64,000 nucleotides of DNA from Geminicoccaceae bacterium (GTDB lineage Bacteria > Pseudomonadota > Alphaproteobacteria > Geminicoccales > Geminicoccaceae): NCBI GenBank assembly GCA_020638465.1, contig JACKIM010000001.1, forward strand, positions 1 through 64,000. Direction: 5' to 3'. Position 1 is the stretch's first letter. Each line of letters begins with the position of its first letter. The position numbers and the translations under genes are program-made. Shown here one piece after another: positions 52,133-61,569 of this stretch. The notes beneath the pieces were generated by a model. The model was not told the DNA's origin. It ran no database searches and worked only from the letters and a program-made list of their open reading frames with translations.

Positions 52133-52222
52133 TGGCGGAAGCGGTGGGATTCGAACCCACGATACGGTTGCCCGTATGCCAGTTTTCAAGACTGGTGCCT
52201 TCAACCACTCGGCCACGCTTCC
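52133..52222 (-). tRNA. tRNA-Ser(UGA)
   Basis: Reverse strand: acceptor arms GGAAGCG/CGCTTCC, a TGGTTGAAGGC D-loop region, anticodon stem-loop CCAGTCTTGAAAACTGG with anticodon TGA, a long variable arm ATACGGGCAACCGTAT, T-arm GGGTTCGAATCCC and encoded CCA at 52133-52135. Class II shape and anticodon fix it as serine. Its 3' end faces the decayed island. Confidence 0.97.
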
Positions 52223-52358
52223 CGGTGCAGGGCGGGTCCTATCTGCCAGTTTGTGGTGAGCTTGGCCAGATCGAAGAAAGGGATATGCGGCAGGTTGCAT
52301 CACGCGGGGGCTGGCTGTAGCTTCCGCGCGGGTTTTCGTGCTTCCGGAGCTCCTCCTC

Positions 52359-52646
52359 ATGTCACTCGACCAGGCCACCGTCTCGCGGATTGCGCGACTT
52401 GCACGCATTTCCGTACCCAGGGAGGACGAGCCTTCGCTCGCAGCCGAACTGTCGCAGATATTCAACTGGATCGAACAGCTCGGCGAGGTGGACACTGACG
52501 ATGTCGAGCCGTTGCGGTCGGTGATGGAACTCCATCGCGAATGGCGGGCGGACGTCGTGAACGACGGCGACAGGGCCGGTGATGTGGTGGCCAACGCGCC
52601 CGCCGTCCATGACGACTGTTTCGTGGTGCCGAAGGTAATCGAGTGA
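52359..52646 (+). CDS. gatC: Asp-tRNA(Asn)/Glu-tRNA(Gln) amidotransferase subunit C
   Basis: A 95-residue GatC: MSLDQATVSRIARLARISVP, LAAELSQIFNWIEQLGEVDT and the C-terminal APAVHDDCFVVPKVIE. It stabilises the GatA-GatB complex that converts mischarged Glu-tRNA(Gln) or Asp-tRNA(Asn) to the correct forms. It leads gatCAB; its stop overlaps the gatA start (TGATG). Confidence 0.96.
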   Translation: MSLDQATVSRIARLARISVPREDEPSLAAELSQIFNWIEQLGEVDTDDVEPLRSVMELHREWRADVVNDGDRAGDVVANAPAVHDDCFVVPKVIE

Positions 52647-54121
52647 TGAAGGAACTTCTCGAACTGTCGATGACCGAAGCACGGTCGAAACTGGCCCGTC
52701 GCGAGATCAGCTCCGTGGAACTGACGCAAGCACACGTGGATGCCGTGGCCGGTGCCCGGGACCTCAATGCGTTCATTCTTGAAACGCCGGACAGGGCGCT
52801 GGAAATGGCCAGGGCCAGCGATGTTCGGATCGCCGCCAACGAGGCCGGGTTGATGGAGGGCCTGCCGGTTGCGATCAAGGATCTTTTCTGCACGAGTGGC
52901 ATCGTATCGACGGCAGCCTCGCATATCCTCGATGGCTTCGTGCCGACCTACGAGAGCCGTGTAACAGCCAATCTCTGGAAGGCCGGGGCGGTTTGCCTCG
53001 GCAAGACCAATCTCGATGAGTTCGCCATGGGCTCGTCCAACATGACATCCCATCATGGCAGAGTGAAGAATCCGTGGACCCGCAAGGGCGACAATGCCGA
53101 TCTGGTACCGGGTGGCAGTTCGGGCGGATCGGCGGCAGCGGTGGCAGCGCGGATCGCCCTTGCAGCTACGGGAACCGATACAGGCGGATCCATTCGCCAA
53201 CCTGCGTCATTCACCGGCATCGTCGGATTGAAGCCCACCTATGGCCGCTGCTCTCGCTGGGGTATCATCGCCTTCGCCAGTTCGCTCGACCAGGCCGGGC
53301 CGATGACGCGCACGGTGGCGGATGCAGCCCTGATGCTGCAGGCCATGGCGGGTTTCGATGCGAACGACATGACCTCCGCAAACCTTCCCGTCCCCGACTG
53401 GCCGGCAACCCTGAAAGGCGATGTCCGCGGGCGCCGGATCGGCATCCCCAGAGAATATCGCGTCGACGGCCTGCCTGCCGACATCGAGAGACTGTGGCAG
53501 CGGGGCAGTGAGCAGCTTCGGGACGCGGGGGCGGAAATCGTCGAGATCGGCCTGCCGCATACGAAATATGCCCTCCCCACCTATTACATCATCGCTCCGG
53601 CGGAAGCGTCTTCGAATCTCGCACGCTATGACGGAATGCGCTTTGGCCTGCGGGTCGAGGGAGAGGACCTGACAGACACCTACATGCGCAGCCGGGCGCA
53701 GGGCTTCGGCACCGAGGTCAAGCGGCGCATCCTGATCGGCACCTATGTCCTGTCGGCAGGATATTACGATGCCTACTATGTCAAGGCGCAGAAGGTCCGG
53801 CGAAGAATCGTCGAGGATTTCAGCAAGGCCTTCGAGACCGTCGATGCCATCCTGACACCGACAGCTCCCTCGGCACCCTTCCGGGCAGGCGAAATGATGG
53901 ACGACCCCGTGGCCATGTACCTCAATGACGTGTTCACGGTCCCCTCTTCCCTGGCCGGACTGCCGGCGATCTCGGTGCCGGCGGGGCTGGATGGCGAAGG
54001 ACTGCCGCTCGGATTGCAGGTGATAGGCCGGCCGTTCGACGAGCAGACCGTGCTCGATGTCGGCGCTGCCCTCGAACGGGCAGCCAGCTTCGATGTCCGA
54101 CCTTATGGACTTGGAGAATGA
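52646..54121 (+). CDS. gatA: Amidotransferase subunit A (glutaminase)
   Basis: A 491-residue amidase-signature enzyme. It has the catalytic Lys in PVAIKDLFCTSG, the cis-Ser in GGSSGGSAAAVAARIALAAT, and the nucleophile Ser in TDTGGSIRQPASFTG, so it hydrolyses glutamine to supply ammonia to GatB. The ATG at 52646 overlaps the gatC stop; a GTG one codon earlier is possible. It is followed 4 bp later by gatB. Confidence 0.97.
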   Translation: MKELLELSMTEARSKLARREISSVELTQAHVDAVAGARDLNAFILETPDRALEMARASDVRIAANEAGLMEGLPVAIKDLFCTSGIVSTAASHILDGFVPTYESRVTANLWKAGAVCLGKTNLDEFAMGSSNMTSHHGRVKNPWTRKGDNADLVPGGSSGGSAAAVAARIALAATGTDTGGSIRQPASFTGIVGLKPTYGRCSRWGIIAFASSLDQAGPMTRTVADAALMLQAMAGFDANDMTSANLPVPDWPATLKGDVRGRRIGIPREYRVDGLPADIERLWQRGSEQLRDAGAEIVEIGLPHTKYALPTYYIIAPAEASSNLARYDGMRFGLRVEGEDLTDTYMRSRAQGFGTEVKRRILIGTYVLSAGYYDAYYVKAQKVRRRIVEDFSKAFETVDAILTPTAPSAPFRAGEMMDDPVAMYLNDVFTVPSSLAGLPAISVPAGLDGEGLPLGLQVIGRPFDEQTVLDVGAALERAASFDVRPYGLGE

Positions 54122-54125
54122 CCCC

Positions 54126-55586
54126 ATGAGCTATCGCATCGAAGGTGCCACCGGCAGCTGGGAGATCGTTTGCGGGCTTGAGGTCCATGCCCAGGTGGCC
54201 ACGGAATCCAAGCTCTTTTCCGGCGCCTCCACAGCGTTCGGTGGCGCCCCCAACTCCCATGTGGCCATGCTCGACGCGGGCATGCCGGGCATGTTGCCGG
54301 TGGTCAACGAGCGGGCCGTTGAAATGGCTGTGATGACCGGGCTCGGCCTGAATGCAAAGATCAACAACCTGTCGATCTTCGAGCGCAAGAACTATTTCTA
54401 TCCGGATCTGCCGCTTGGCTACCAGATCAGCCAGTACCAGGCACCCATTGTCGGAGAGGGTGTACTGACAATCGACATGGAGGATGGCAGCAATCGCCCC
54501 ATTCGCATCACCCGGTTGCACCTGGAAGCCGATGCCGGCAAGTCGATACACGACCGCTTGCCCAACGAAACATTGATCGACCTCAACCGCTGCGGCGTGG
54601 CCCTGATGGAAATCGTGAGCGAGCCTGACATCCGCTCGCCCGAAGAGGCAGCAGCCTACATGCGCAAGCTGCGGTCGATCCTGCGCTATCTGGGCACATG
54701 CGATGGCGACATGGAAAAGGGCAATCTGCGATGCGATGCCAATGTTTCCGTTCGCCGCGCCGGGTCCGATGAGCTGGGCACACGTTGCGAAATCAAGAAT
54801 CTCAATTCCATGCGTTTCGTTGCCCGTGCGATCGAACATGAGGCACGCCGTCAGGTCGAGCTGATCGAAGGTGGCGGCCATGTCGTGCAGGAAACCCGCC
54901 TCTATGATTCCGACAAGGGCGAAACCCGGTCGATGCGTGGCAAGGAAGAGGCCCACGACTACCGCTACTTTCCCGACCCGGACCTCCTGCCCATCGTGCT
55001 CGGGGACGATCTCGTCAAGCGGCTGAAGGCTTCCCTGCCGGAGCTGCCGGACCAGAAAAAGGAACGCTTCGTCCGTGACCATGGCCTGTCGGCCTACGAC
55101 GCCGACGTGCTGACCGGGGAACGGGCCACCGCCGAATATTTCGAGGTGCTGTCCGCGGGACGCGATGCCAAGCAGGCCGCCAACTGGGTCATCAACGATC
55201 TTTATGGCGCGCTGGGCCGCATGGGCCTGTCCATCGAGCAGAGCCCCGTTTCGGCCGACCGGCTGGGCAGGCTTCTCGACCTCATCGGCGATGGCACGAT
55301 TTCGGGGAAGATCGCCAAGGACATCTTTGCGTCAATGTTTGACGATGACCGTGAGCCATTGGCCATCGTCGAGGCTAGGGGTTTGCGGCAGGTCTCCGAT
55401 GCCGGTTCGATCGAACCCATTGTCGATGCGGTCATTGCCGCCCATCCGGAACAGGTGACAGCCCTGCAGAAAAATCCCAAGGCCATCGGCTGGCTGATCG
55501 GACAGGTGATGAAGCAAAGCCAGGGCAAGGCCAACCCGAAGATGGTGGGTGACCTGCTCAAGGTGAAATTGGAACTCGACGGGTAG
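54126..55586 (+). CDS. gatB: Amidotransferase subunit B
   Basis: A 486-residue GatB: EIVCGLEVHAQVATESKLFS, YFYPDLPLGYQISQYQAPI, LEADAGKSIHDR, LIDLNRCGVALMEIVSEPDI, then a YqeY-like C-terminal tail domain (KAANW-type, ending PKMVGDLLKVKLELDG). It binds the mischarged tRNA, activates the side chain with ATP and transfers ammonia. The ATG at 54126 follows GGAG. Normal length (about 480). Confidence 0.97.
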   Translation: MSYRIEGATGSWEIVCGLEVHAQVATESKLFSGASTAFGGAPNSHVAMLDAGMPGMLPVVNERAVEMAVMTGLGLNAKINNLSIFERKNYFYPDLPLGYQISQYQAPIVGEGVLTIDMEDGSNRPIRITRLHLEADAGKSIHDRLPNETLIDLNRCGVALMEIVSEPDIRSPEEAAAYMRKLRSILRYLGTCDGDMEKGNLRCDANVSVRRAGSDELGTRCEIKNLNSMRFVARAIEHEARRQVELIEGGGHVVQETRLYDSDKGETRSMRGKEEAHDYRYFPDPDLLPIVLGDDLVKRLKASLPELPDQKKERFVRDHGLSAYDADVLTGERATAEYFEVLSAGRDAKQAANWVINDLYGALGRMGLSIEQSPVSADRLGRLLDLIGDGTISGKIAKDIFASMFDDDREPLAIVEARGLRQVSDAGSIEPIVDAVIAAHPEQVTALQKNPKAIGWLIGQVMKQSQGKANPKMVGDLLKVKLELDG

Positions 55587-55693
55587 ACGTTCCGAAATGC
55601 CATCACTGCCCGCCGGCAGGTCACCCCGCACCGATGATCAAACCTGTTGCCTGCCCTCCCGGCCGGCAGCCGACCCCACGAAAGTCCGATAGC

Positions 55694-56038
55694 ATGGCTC
55701 CACGCGCCAATCCCAAGAAGCTCAATGCGTTGCAACTGAAGACCCTGACCATCCTGCAATATCTGACAAGATTTGAGGGCTGGTCCCACCCGGCCGACGA
55801 GAATGGCGATGTCACGCTCAAGGGCCTGCCATCAGCGCATGGCAATCATTTCCATGTGGGGGATGCCGTCGTCGCGACGCGGGACACCAGCGGCCTGTTC
55901 AATGCGGCGGTCTACACCGTCCTTGAAAAGAGGGGGCTTGTCCGTCCGTCGGGAAACGGGCTGCCGGTGGTGACACGAGAAGGTATCGAATACGAGACCG
56001 GTATCGCCGACCAGATTCTCCATACATCGGACCATTGA
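55694..56038 (+). CDS. Conserved-looking small protein downstream of gatB
   Basis: A 114-residue soluble protein, function not recognised: KKLNALQLKTLTILQYLTRF, GLPSAHGNHFHVGDAVVATR and FNAAVYTVLEKRGLVRP, with a short winged-helix-like C-terminus. It looks like a genuine gene by codon bias and is convergent with the araC-type regulator. Frame is open to 55634, but MAPRANPKK at 55694 is a better start. Confidence 0.6.
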   Translation: MAPRANPKKLNALQLKTLTILQYLTRFEGWSHPADENGDVTLKGLPSAHGNHFHVGDAVVATRDTSGLFNAAVYTVLEKRGLVRPSGNGLPVVTREGIEYETGIADQILHTSDH

Positions 56039-56053
56039 CACGGGTTCGAGGGA

Positions 56054-56992
56054 CTATGCCCTCCATTCCTGTTCATTGATGCCTGAAAGTGTATCGGAGT
56101 TTCTGTAACTTTGACGCAAGCGGTTGGGCGGGGTTCCATACGCCATGGTGAAATGCCTGTAGAACTGCGTCATTGAATTGAAGCCGCACTGGGTCGCGAT
56201 CGTCGTGATCGCGACATTGCTTTCGAGCAGCATCGCGCGAGCGCGCAGGAGACGCATGCGGATGATGAATTTCTTCAGTGGAAGCCTCATGGTGCGGGTA
56301 AAGAGGGCCTGGGCATAATTGGCATGAAGACCGGTACTCCGGGTGACGTCCGCACTGGTCATGTTTTCGCCAAGATTTTCGAGCACGAAGCGGATCATGG
56401 CCACAACGTGCCGGACGTGGGTCGAGGCGAGGTCGCCCTCTGCGTCACCATTCTCCCATGGCTGCCGTACAAAGGTGAATGGCTGGATTGAGAGACGACG
56501 GAACAGGGCGTTGAGCTCCATCTTGACGATTTCGCTGCGCTCGACATCGCGGCTGCGATAGTCGCGGTACCATCGCTCGACATGCTGACGATTACAGAGA
56601 TCTGCGGGAGCCGCAACGATGCCGCCCGACAGCAACGCCACCTGGAGACGGGCGATGTGTGGCATGATCAGGAACGAGTCGAGAGGCAGGTAGAGATTGC
56701 AGAGTTCCGGTACCGGGCCATCGCGATCATCCGCAGCCTCTATGGCCGCGAGCTGATGGGGGATGCCGGCCCAGAAGAAAACCGGTTGGCCGGCAGGTAC
56801 GCGAATTTTCTCTCCATCGAACTGATAGACCAGATCGGATGTCGTGGAGAGGTTGCCTTCGATATGACCATGCCAATGCGGCCCATCCATGGTGACCGGG
56901 GCAAAGATTCGCATTCCGAACCGACCGAAGGCACGATTGGCAGCGTAGAAGCGGCGGTCGTGCCGCACGGTGCTCGTCAACGGACCACTCAT
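56054..56992 (-). CDS. AraC-family regulator of the alpha-galactoside operon (MelR/AgpT-like)
   Basis: A 312-residue regulator with an N-terminal cupin-like sensor domain (MDGPHWHGHIEGNLS; YQFDGEKIRVPAGQPVFFWA) and a C-terminal pair of helix-turn-helix motifs (NMTSADVTRSTGLHANYAQA; VAITTIATQCGFNSMTQFYR). The sensor resembles MelR, the melibiose regulator. It is divergent from the importer and melA genes, so it probably activates them when an alpha-galactoside is present. ATG 56992 has GGAGGAAGG at good distance; an open extension to a TTG at 57076 is less likely. Confidence 0.88.
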   Translation of the reverse strand: MSGPLTSTVRHDRRFYAANRAFGRFGMRIFAPVTMDGPHWHGHIEGNLSTTSDLVYQFDGEKIRVPAGQPVFFWAGIPHQLAAIEAADDRDGPVPELCNLYLPLDSFLIMPHIARLQVALLSGGIVAAPADLCNRQHVERWYRDYRSRDVERSEIVKMELNALFRRLSIQPFTFVRQPWENGDAEGDLASTHVRHVVAMIRFVLENLGENMTSADVTRSTGLHANYAQALFTRTMRLPLKKFIIRMRLLRARAMLLESNVAITTIATQCGFNSMTQFYRHFTMAYGTPPNRLRQSYRNSDTLSGINEQEWRA

Positions 56993-57196
56993 GCGGAGAC
57001 CTTCCTCCATCATATCTTGAAAACCCGGAAAGATTAGTCCCAATCCCGCATTGCTGCCAAGATCGTTATGGCGCAATCTGTAGATCAGTGGTTTCGTGCA
57101 GGAAGGGGCGACATTTTACCGGATCGGCAACAATGTGGTCGTCCGGTGGATTTCGTGGCCGGTGCATCGCAAATCACACCAATAAAGGGAGGTATG
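56993..57196. promoter_or_regulatory. Divergent control region of the alpha-galactoside module
   Basis: A 204-bp gap between the AraC-type regulator and the binding-protein gene, where divergent promoters and the regulator's operators are expected. The ribosome site GGGAGG precedes 57197. No promoter hexamers could be assigned with confidence. Confidence 0.4.
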
Positions 57197-59281
57197 ATGC
57201 GCAAGACCTGGACAGGTGCCATTACCGCTGCACTTCTGGCGAGCGTTTCGGCATCCGCCTTGCGGGCAGAGATGGTCGAGCCGACAATTGCGCCGGATCC
57301 ACCGAAATTCTCGGCGCAGGGAAAAGTGGATTTCGTCAAGCGATCGGACATCCTCGGATATCAGGCGCTGGATTCCTACAGCGAACCGGACTGGGTAACC
57401 GAGAAGTTCGTCAAGACGGGCAAGCTGCCGCCCGTGGCAGAACGCCTGCCCAGGGAACCGATGGTCTACAGGACCGGCAACATGCCCGACGGTGTCGGCG
57501 AATATGGCGACGTCATGCGTCATGTCATTGGCGGGCGGCCCGAAGGCTGGAACTATATCGCCGGCCAGAGCCAGGGATGGGGCGGCATCGACATCGGCAT
57601 GTCGGAGTGCCTCACGCGCACGGGCCCGCTGTTCCAGGTCGAGGCGGACGATCTGGAGCCTTTGCCCAATCTCGCCAGGGGCTGGGACTGGAGCGAGGAC
57701 GGCAAGAGCCTGACCATGCACCTCATCGAAAACGCGAAGTGGTCGGATGGCGATCCGTTCGATGCCGACGATGTGATGTTCTACTGGGACGACAATGTTC
57801 TCGATCCTGAGATTACACCGCTCAACGGAGCGACACCCGGCACTTTCGGTGAAGGCACCACGCTGGAGAAAGTCGACGAATATACGATAAAATGGCACTT
57901 CGCCCGCGCCTTCCCCAAGGAAGTGCTGTTCGACATGGCCTACGGCAATTTCTGTCCCGGCCCGTCACATCTCCTCAAGCCGCAACATCCGCGCTATTCT
58001 GACAATACTTATGAACAATATCGCAATGCATTTCCTCCTGAATACATGAACTTTCCGGTAATGGGAGCATGGGTTCCGGTGGAATACCGCCCCGACGATA
58101 TCATCGTCCTCAGACGGAATCCCTATTACTGGAAGGTCGATGAGGAAGGGCATCAGCTTCCCTATCTCGACGAGATCCATTACCGCCTGTCGACATGGGC
58201 CGATCGGGATGTTCAGGCCGTGGCCGGTACCGGCGATTTCTCCAACCTGGAACAACCCGAAAGCTTCGTCGAGGCGCTCAAGCGCTCGGCGCAGCCCGAT
58301 GCTCCCGCCCGGCTCGGATTTGGCCCGCGCATCATCGGATATACGCTCTTCCCCAATCTGGCCGGCAACGGCACGGGCGAGCCGGATGAACGCGAACAGG
58401 CCGTGCGCGACCTCAATCGCAACCTCGATTTCCGCATGGCCGTGAGCTACGGACTCGACCGCGAGCGTCTCGGCCAGTCGCTGGTCAAGGGACCGTTCAC
58501 GGCAATATACCCGGGCGGCATCTACGGCGGCACGTCGTTCTACGACCAGGCGTCGACGGTCTACTATCCCTACTCCATCGAGACCGCGAAGATGCATCTC
58601 GAAAAGGCGGGGCTGGTCGACACCGATGGCGATGGCTTCGTCAACTTTCCTCAAGGCACGGCGAACGGTTACAATGTCGAGGTCACGCTGCTGGCCACCA
58701 ACGACTACGCCACCGACCTGAGCCTGATGGAAGGTGTGATCGCCATGATGGAGCAGATCGGGTTGCGGGTCATCGCCCGGCCATTGTCCAACAACGACCG
58801 CGAGGCCGCACGCCTGTCCGGTCGCTACGACTGGCAGATATGGCGCAATCGTTCCGAACTCATCACGGTCGTCCAGAACACGCCGGAGCTTGCACCCGTC
58901 GGTCCGCGCACCACGCCCACGCATCTGGCCAATGCCAACGATGAACTGGACCTGCTGCCGTTCGAGCAGGAGATGGTGGACAAGGTGAATGCGTTCGTTG
59001 CCAGCAACGATCCGGATGAGCGCAAGGAGCTGATGAAGGCCTATCAGAAGCTCTACACGGAAAACCTGTTCGGCATCGGCCTGACCCAGTATCCGGGTGC
59101 TCTCATCATCAACAAGCGCTTTTCCAACATACCGCCCGGAGCGCCGATATTCATGTACAACTGGGCAGAGGACAACATCATCCGCGAGCGGGTGTATGTC
59201 GCCTCGGACAGGCAACAGGATTACCAGTTGCATCCCGAGACCCTGCCCGGGGCACCAGGCGGCGAAGGCCCGGTCGAGTAG
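57197..59281 (+). CDS. Oligopeptide-type substrate-binding protein for alpha-galactosides (AgpA-like)
   Basis: A 694-residue periplasmic family-5 binding protein, longer than DppA-type proteins (about 535), with signal peptide (TGAITAALLASVSASALRA). It has the class features PNLARGWDWSEDGKSLTMHL, NAKWSDGDPFDADDVMFYWD and RRNPYYWKVDEEGHQLPYLD. Sinorhizobium AgpA, which takes up melibiose and raffinose, is a protein of this family and context (AraC regulator, Dpp-type permeases, melA). Start at ATG 57197, with ATG 57194 as alternative. Sugar specificity follows from melA in the same operon. Confidence 0.85.
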   Translation: MRKTWTGAITAALLASVSASALRAEMVEPTIAPDPPKFSAQGKVDFVKRSDILGYQALDSYSEPDWVTEKFVKTGKLPPVAERLPREPMVYRTGNMPDGVGEYGDVMRHVIGGRPEGWNYIAGQSQGWGGIDIGMSECLTRTGPLFQVEADDLEPLPNLARGWDWSEDGKSLTMHLIENAKWSDGDPFDADDVMFYWDDNVLDPEITPLNGATPGTFGEGTTLEKVDEYTIKWHFARAFPKEVLFDMAYGNFCPGPSHLLKPQHPRYSDNTYEQYRNAFPPEYMNFPVMGAWVPVEYRPDDIIVLRRNPYYWKVDEEGHQLPYLDEIHYRLSTWADRDVQAVAGTGDFSNLEQPESFVEALKRSAQPDAPARLGFGPRIIGYTLFPNLAGNGTGEPDEREQAVRDLNRNLDFRMAVSYGLDRERLGQSLVKGPFTAIYPGGIYGGTSFYDQASTVYYPYSIETAKMHLEKAGLVDTDGDGFVNFPQGTANGYNVEVTLLATNDYATDLSLMEGVIAMMEQIGLRVIARPLSNNDREAARLSGRYDWQIWRNRSELITVVQNTPELAPVGPRTTPTHLANANDELDLLPFEQEMVDKVNAFVASNDPDERKELMKAYQKLYTENLFGIGLTQYPGALIINKRFSNIPPGAPIFMYNWAEDNIIRERVYVASDRQQDYQLHPETLPGAPGGEGPVE

Positions 59282-59371
59282 TCGGCGACAGAACGGCCCG
59301 GCGGTACGCACCCGAATACCGTACCGCCGGAAGCTTCCTCCCAACACGTATGCTACGGACAGGTTGAGGCG

Positions 59372-60400
59372 ATGCTCAGGTTCATCCTGATGCGTGTCCT
59401 GCAGGCCATTCCCGTCCTGCTGGTCATGAGCATCATCACGTTTGTCATCATCCAGGCGCCACCCGGCGATTATGGTGACTTCATCCGCACCAACATGATC
59501 ACCCAGGGAAATGCGACCATCGAGGCGGCTACGGCCGCCGCCGACCGGTACCGCGAGGAACACGGGCTCAACGACCCGCTTTACGTCCAGTATTTCAGCT
59601 GGATCTCCGGGATCATCGCCCGTGGCGACTTCGGCTTTTCCTATTTCTACAACAAACCCGTGGCCGATGTGGTTGCCGAGCGGCTGCCGCCCACCATCGG
59701 GCTTGCCATTACCTGTCACATTCTGGCTTCGCTGCTCGGTATAGGCTTCGGCATCCTCGCCGCCACGAGACAGTACAGCTGGATCGATACACTCCTTTCC
59801 TTCGTCTCGTTCCTCGGCATGACGATCCCGCGCTTCCTGCTGGCGCTGATCATCCTCTACGTGCTGGCCTTCAAGCTCAACGTACAGGAACTGGGGGCGT
59901 TCTTTTCCTCGCGCTATGGCGGCCAGCCCTGGATCCTGGGCGCATTCGATTTCAACTGGGCCAAGCTGTGGAACCTGATCCAGCACATCTGGCCCGTGGT
60001 GATGATCGCCACCTTCGGCGGCCTCGCCTACAACATGCGGGTGATGCGCGGCAATCTGCTGGATACGCTGAATGCCCAATATGTCGAGACGGCCCGGGCC
60101 AAGGGTCTGAGCGAGGCCAAGGTCATCATGCGCCATGCCGTACCCAACGCGCTGCACCCGCTGGTGGCCTATCAGGGCGTGGTGCTGCCCTACATGCTCA
60201 CCGGCGAGATCGAAGTGGCGATCGTCTTCTCACTGGCCACCGTGGGTCCCGCCATCGTCGGTTCGATGAGCATCGGCGATGTCTACGTCACCGCCACATT
60301 GCTGCTGGTACTGGGCGCCACGCTCATCATCGGCAACATCATCGCGGACCTGCTGCTGGCGATGCTCGATCCCAGGGTCCGGCTGGGAGGCGAGAAATGA
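59372..60400 (+). CDS. ABC permease, DppB type (alpha-galactoside importer)
   Basis: A 342-residue permease: MLRFILMRVLQAIPVLLVMS, HGLNDPLYVQYFSWISGIIA, and the EAA loop (NAQYVETARAKGLSEAKVIM). Six membrane segments. It overlaps the next permease by 4 bp (ATGA). Confidence 0.93.
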   Translation: MLRFILMRVLQAIPVLLVMSIITFVIIQAPPGDYGDFIRTNMITQGNATIEAATAAADRYREEHGLNDPLYVQYFSWISGIIARGDFGFSYFYNKPVADVVAERLPPTIGLAITCHILASLLGIGFGILAATRQYSWIDTLLSFVSFLGMTIPRFLLALIILYVLAFKLNVQELGAFFSSRYGGQPWILGAFDFNWAKLWNLIQHIWPVVMIATFGGLAYNMRVMRGNLLDTLNAQYVETARAKGLSEAKVIMRHAVPNALHPLVAYQGVVLPYMLTGEIEVAIVFSLATVGPAIVGSMSIGDVYVTATLLLVLGATLIIGNIIADLLLAMLDPRVRLGGEK

Positions 60401-61557
60401 CCGAGGCACCCATGCGGTCCCTGTTCGACGAGGAACCTCCCATCCTGGAGGAAGGCCCGGACCGGCGCATTTCAACGACTGGCAAACAGGCCCAGGGCTA
60501 TGCGGCCCTCGTCTGGCGACGGTTTCGCAAGTCGATCCCGGGCATGGTCGGCCTGTTCCTCGTCAGTTCCCTTCTGGTCGTGTCGATCTTCGCCCCCTTC
60601 TTCGCTCCGCTCGACCCCAAGAAGCCCTATCTCGGGTTCGCTCCACCCGACAAGATCAGCTTTTATTCAAAGGAAGATGGCTGGCAGTTGTGGCCCGTCA
60701 CCTATCCCATCGTCGAGACCGACGAGCTTGACCCCATCACCTACCAGCCGATCACCGGCCCCGATCTCGACCATCCGCGCCCGGTACGGTTCTTCGTCAA
60801 GGGATGGTCCTATAATATGCTGGGGATGTTCCCCAGCGATATTCACTTCATCGGCAATGCCGACGGTTCGCCCCTTCATCTGCTGGGCACGGACAAGCTT
60901 GGGCGGGACATTCTCTCCCGCGGTATCATCGGCTCGCAGATCTCGCTGGCGATTGCACTGATTTCCATCACCTTCATCACCATTGTCGGAACACTGGTCG
61001 GCATCACTTCGGGCTATATCGGCGGGACGTTCGATGCCTGGTTCCAGCGCTTTGTCGAGATCATCCTGGCATTCCCGCAACTGCCGCTCTACCTGACCCT
61101 GACCACGCTGATCCCGGTCACGGCCTCCTCCGGCTTCTTCCTGACCTTCGTCGTCATCGTCATCGTTGCCCTGGGCTGGGCGCAGCTCTCGCGCGAGGTA
61201 CGCTCGAAGACGATGTCGCTTGCCCGTATCGATTATGTACGGGCGGCCATGGCCGTGGGCGCGAGCGACCGGCGGATCGTCCTGCGCCATATCCTGCCCA
61301 ACGTTCTCAGCCACGTGATCGTCTCCATCACACTGGGAATACCGACCATCGTGCTGCTGGAATCCTTCCTCGGCTTTCTCGGCTTCGCCGTGAAACCCCC
61401 TTTGATTTCGTGGGGCCTGATGTTGCAGGACGCCGCGGCGTTTTCGGTGCTTGGTTCCTACCCCTGGATTCTCTCTCCGGTGGGCTTCGTGCTGATCACG
61501 GTCTTCGCATTCAACGCGCTTGGCGATGGTCTGCGCGACGCCATTGATCCATACTGA
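60397..61557 (+). CDS. ABC permease, DppC type, with long periplasmic insert
   Basis: A 386-residue permease, about 90 longer than usual DppC. The extra sequence is a hydrophilic N-terminus (MTEAPMRSLFDEEPPILEEG) and a periplasmic insert after the first membrane segment (PYLGFAPPDKISFYSKEDGW to RFFVKGWSYNMLGMFPSDIH). Then come the usual LLGTDKLGRDILSRGIIGSQ and the EAA loop (RIDYVRAAMAVGASDRRIVL). Long inserts of this kind are seen in the AgpC-like subfamily. Confidence 0.9.
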   Translation: MTEAPMRSLFDEEPPILEEGPDRRISTTGKQAQGYAALVWRRFRKSIPGMVGLFLVSSLLVVSIFAPFFAPLDPKKPYLGFAPPDKISFYSKEDGWQLWPVTYPIVETDELDPITYQPITGPDLDHPRPVRFFVKGWSYNMLGMFPSDIHFIGNADGSPLHLLGTDKLGRDILSRGIIGSQISLAIALISITFITIVGTLVGITSGYIGGTFDAWFQRFVEIILAFPQLPLYLTLTTLIPVTASSGFFLTFVVIVIVALGWAQLSREVRSKTMSLARIDYVRAAMAVGASDRRIVLRHILPNVLSHVIVSITLGIPTIVLLESFLGFLGFAVKPPLISWGLMLQDAAAFSVLGSYPWILSPVGFVLITVFAFNALGDGLRDAIDPY

Positions 61558-61569
61558 GATGTGGAACCC

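Noticed and set aside
57965..60157. A 730-codon minus-strand open frame
   Set aside because: Antisense to the AgpA-like binding protein and its permease; no domain features.
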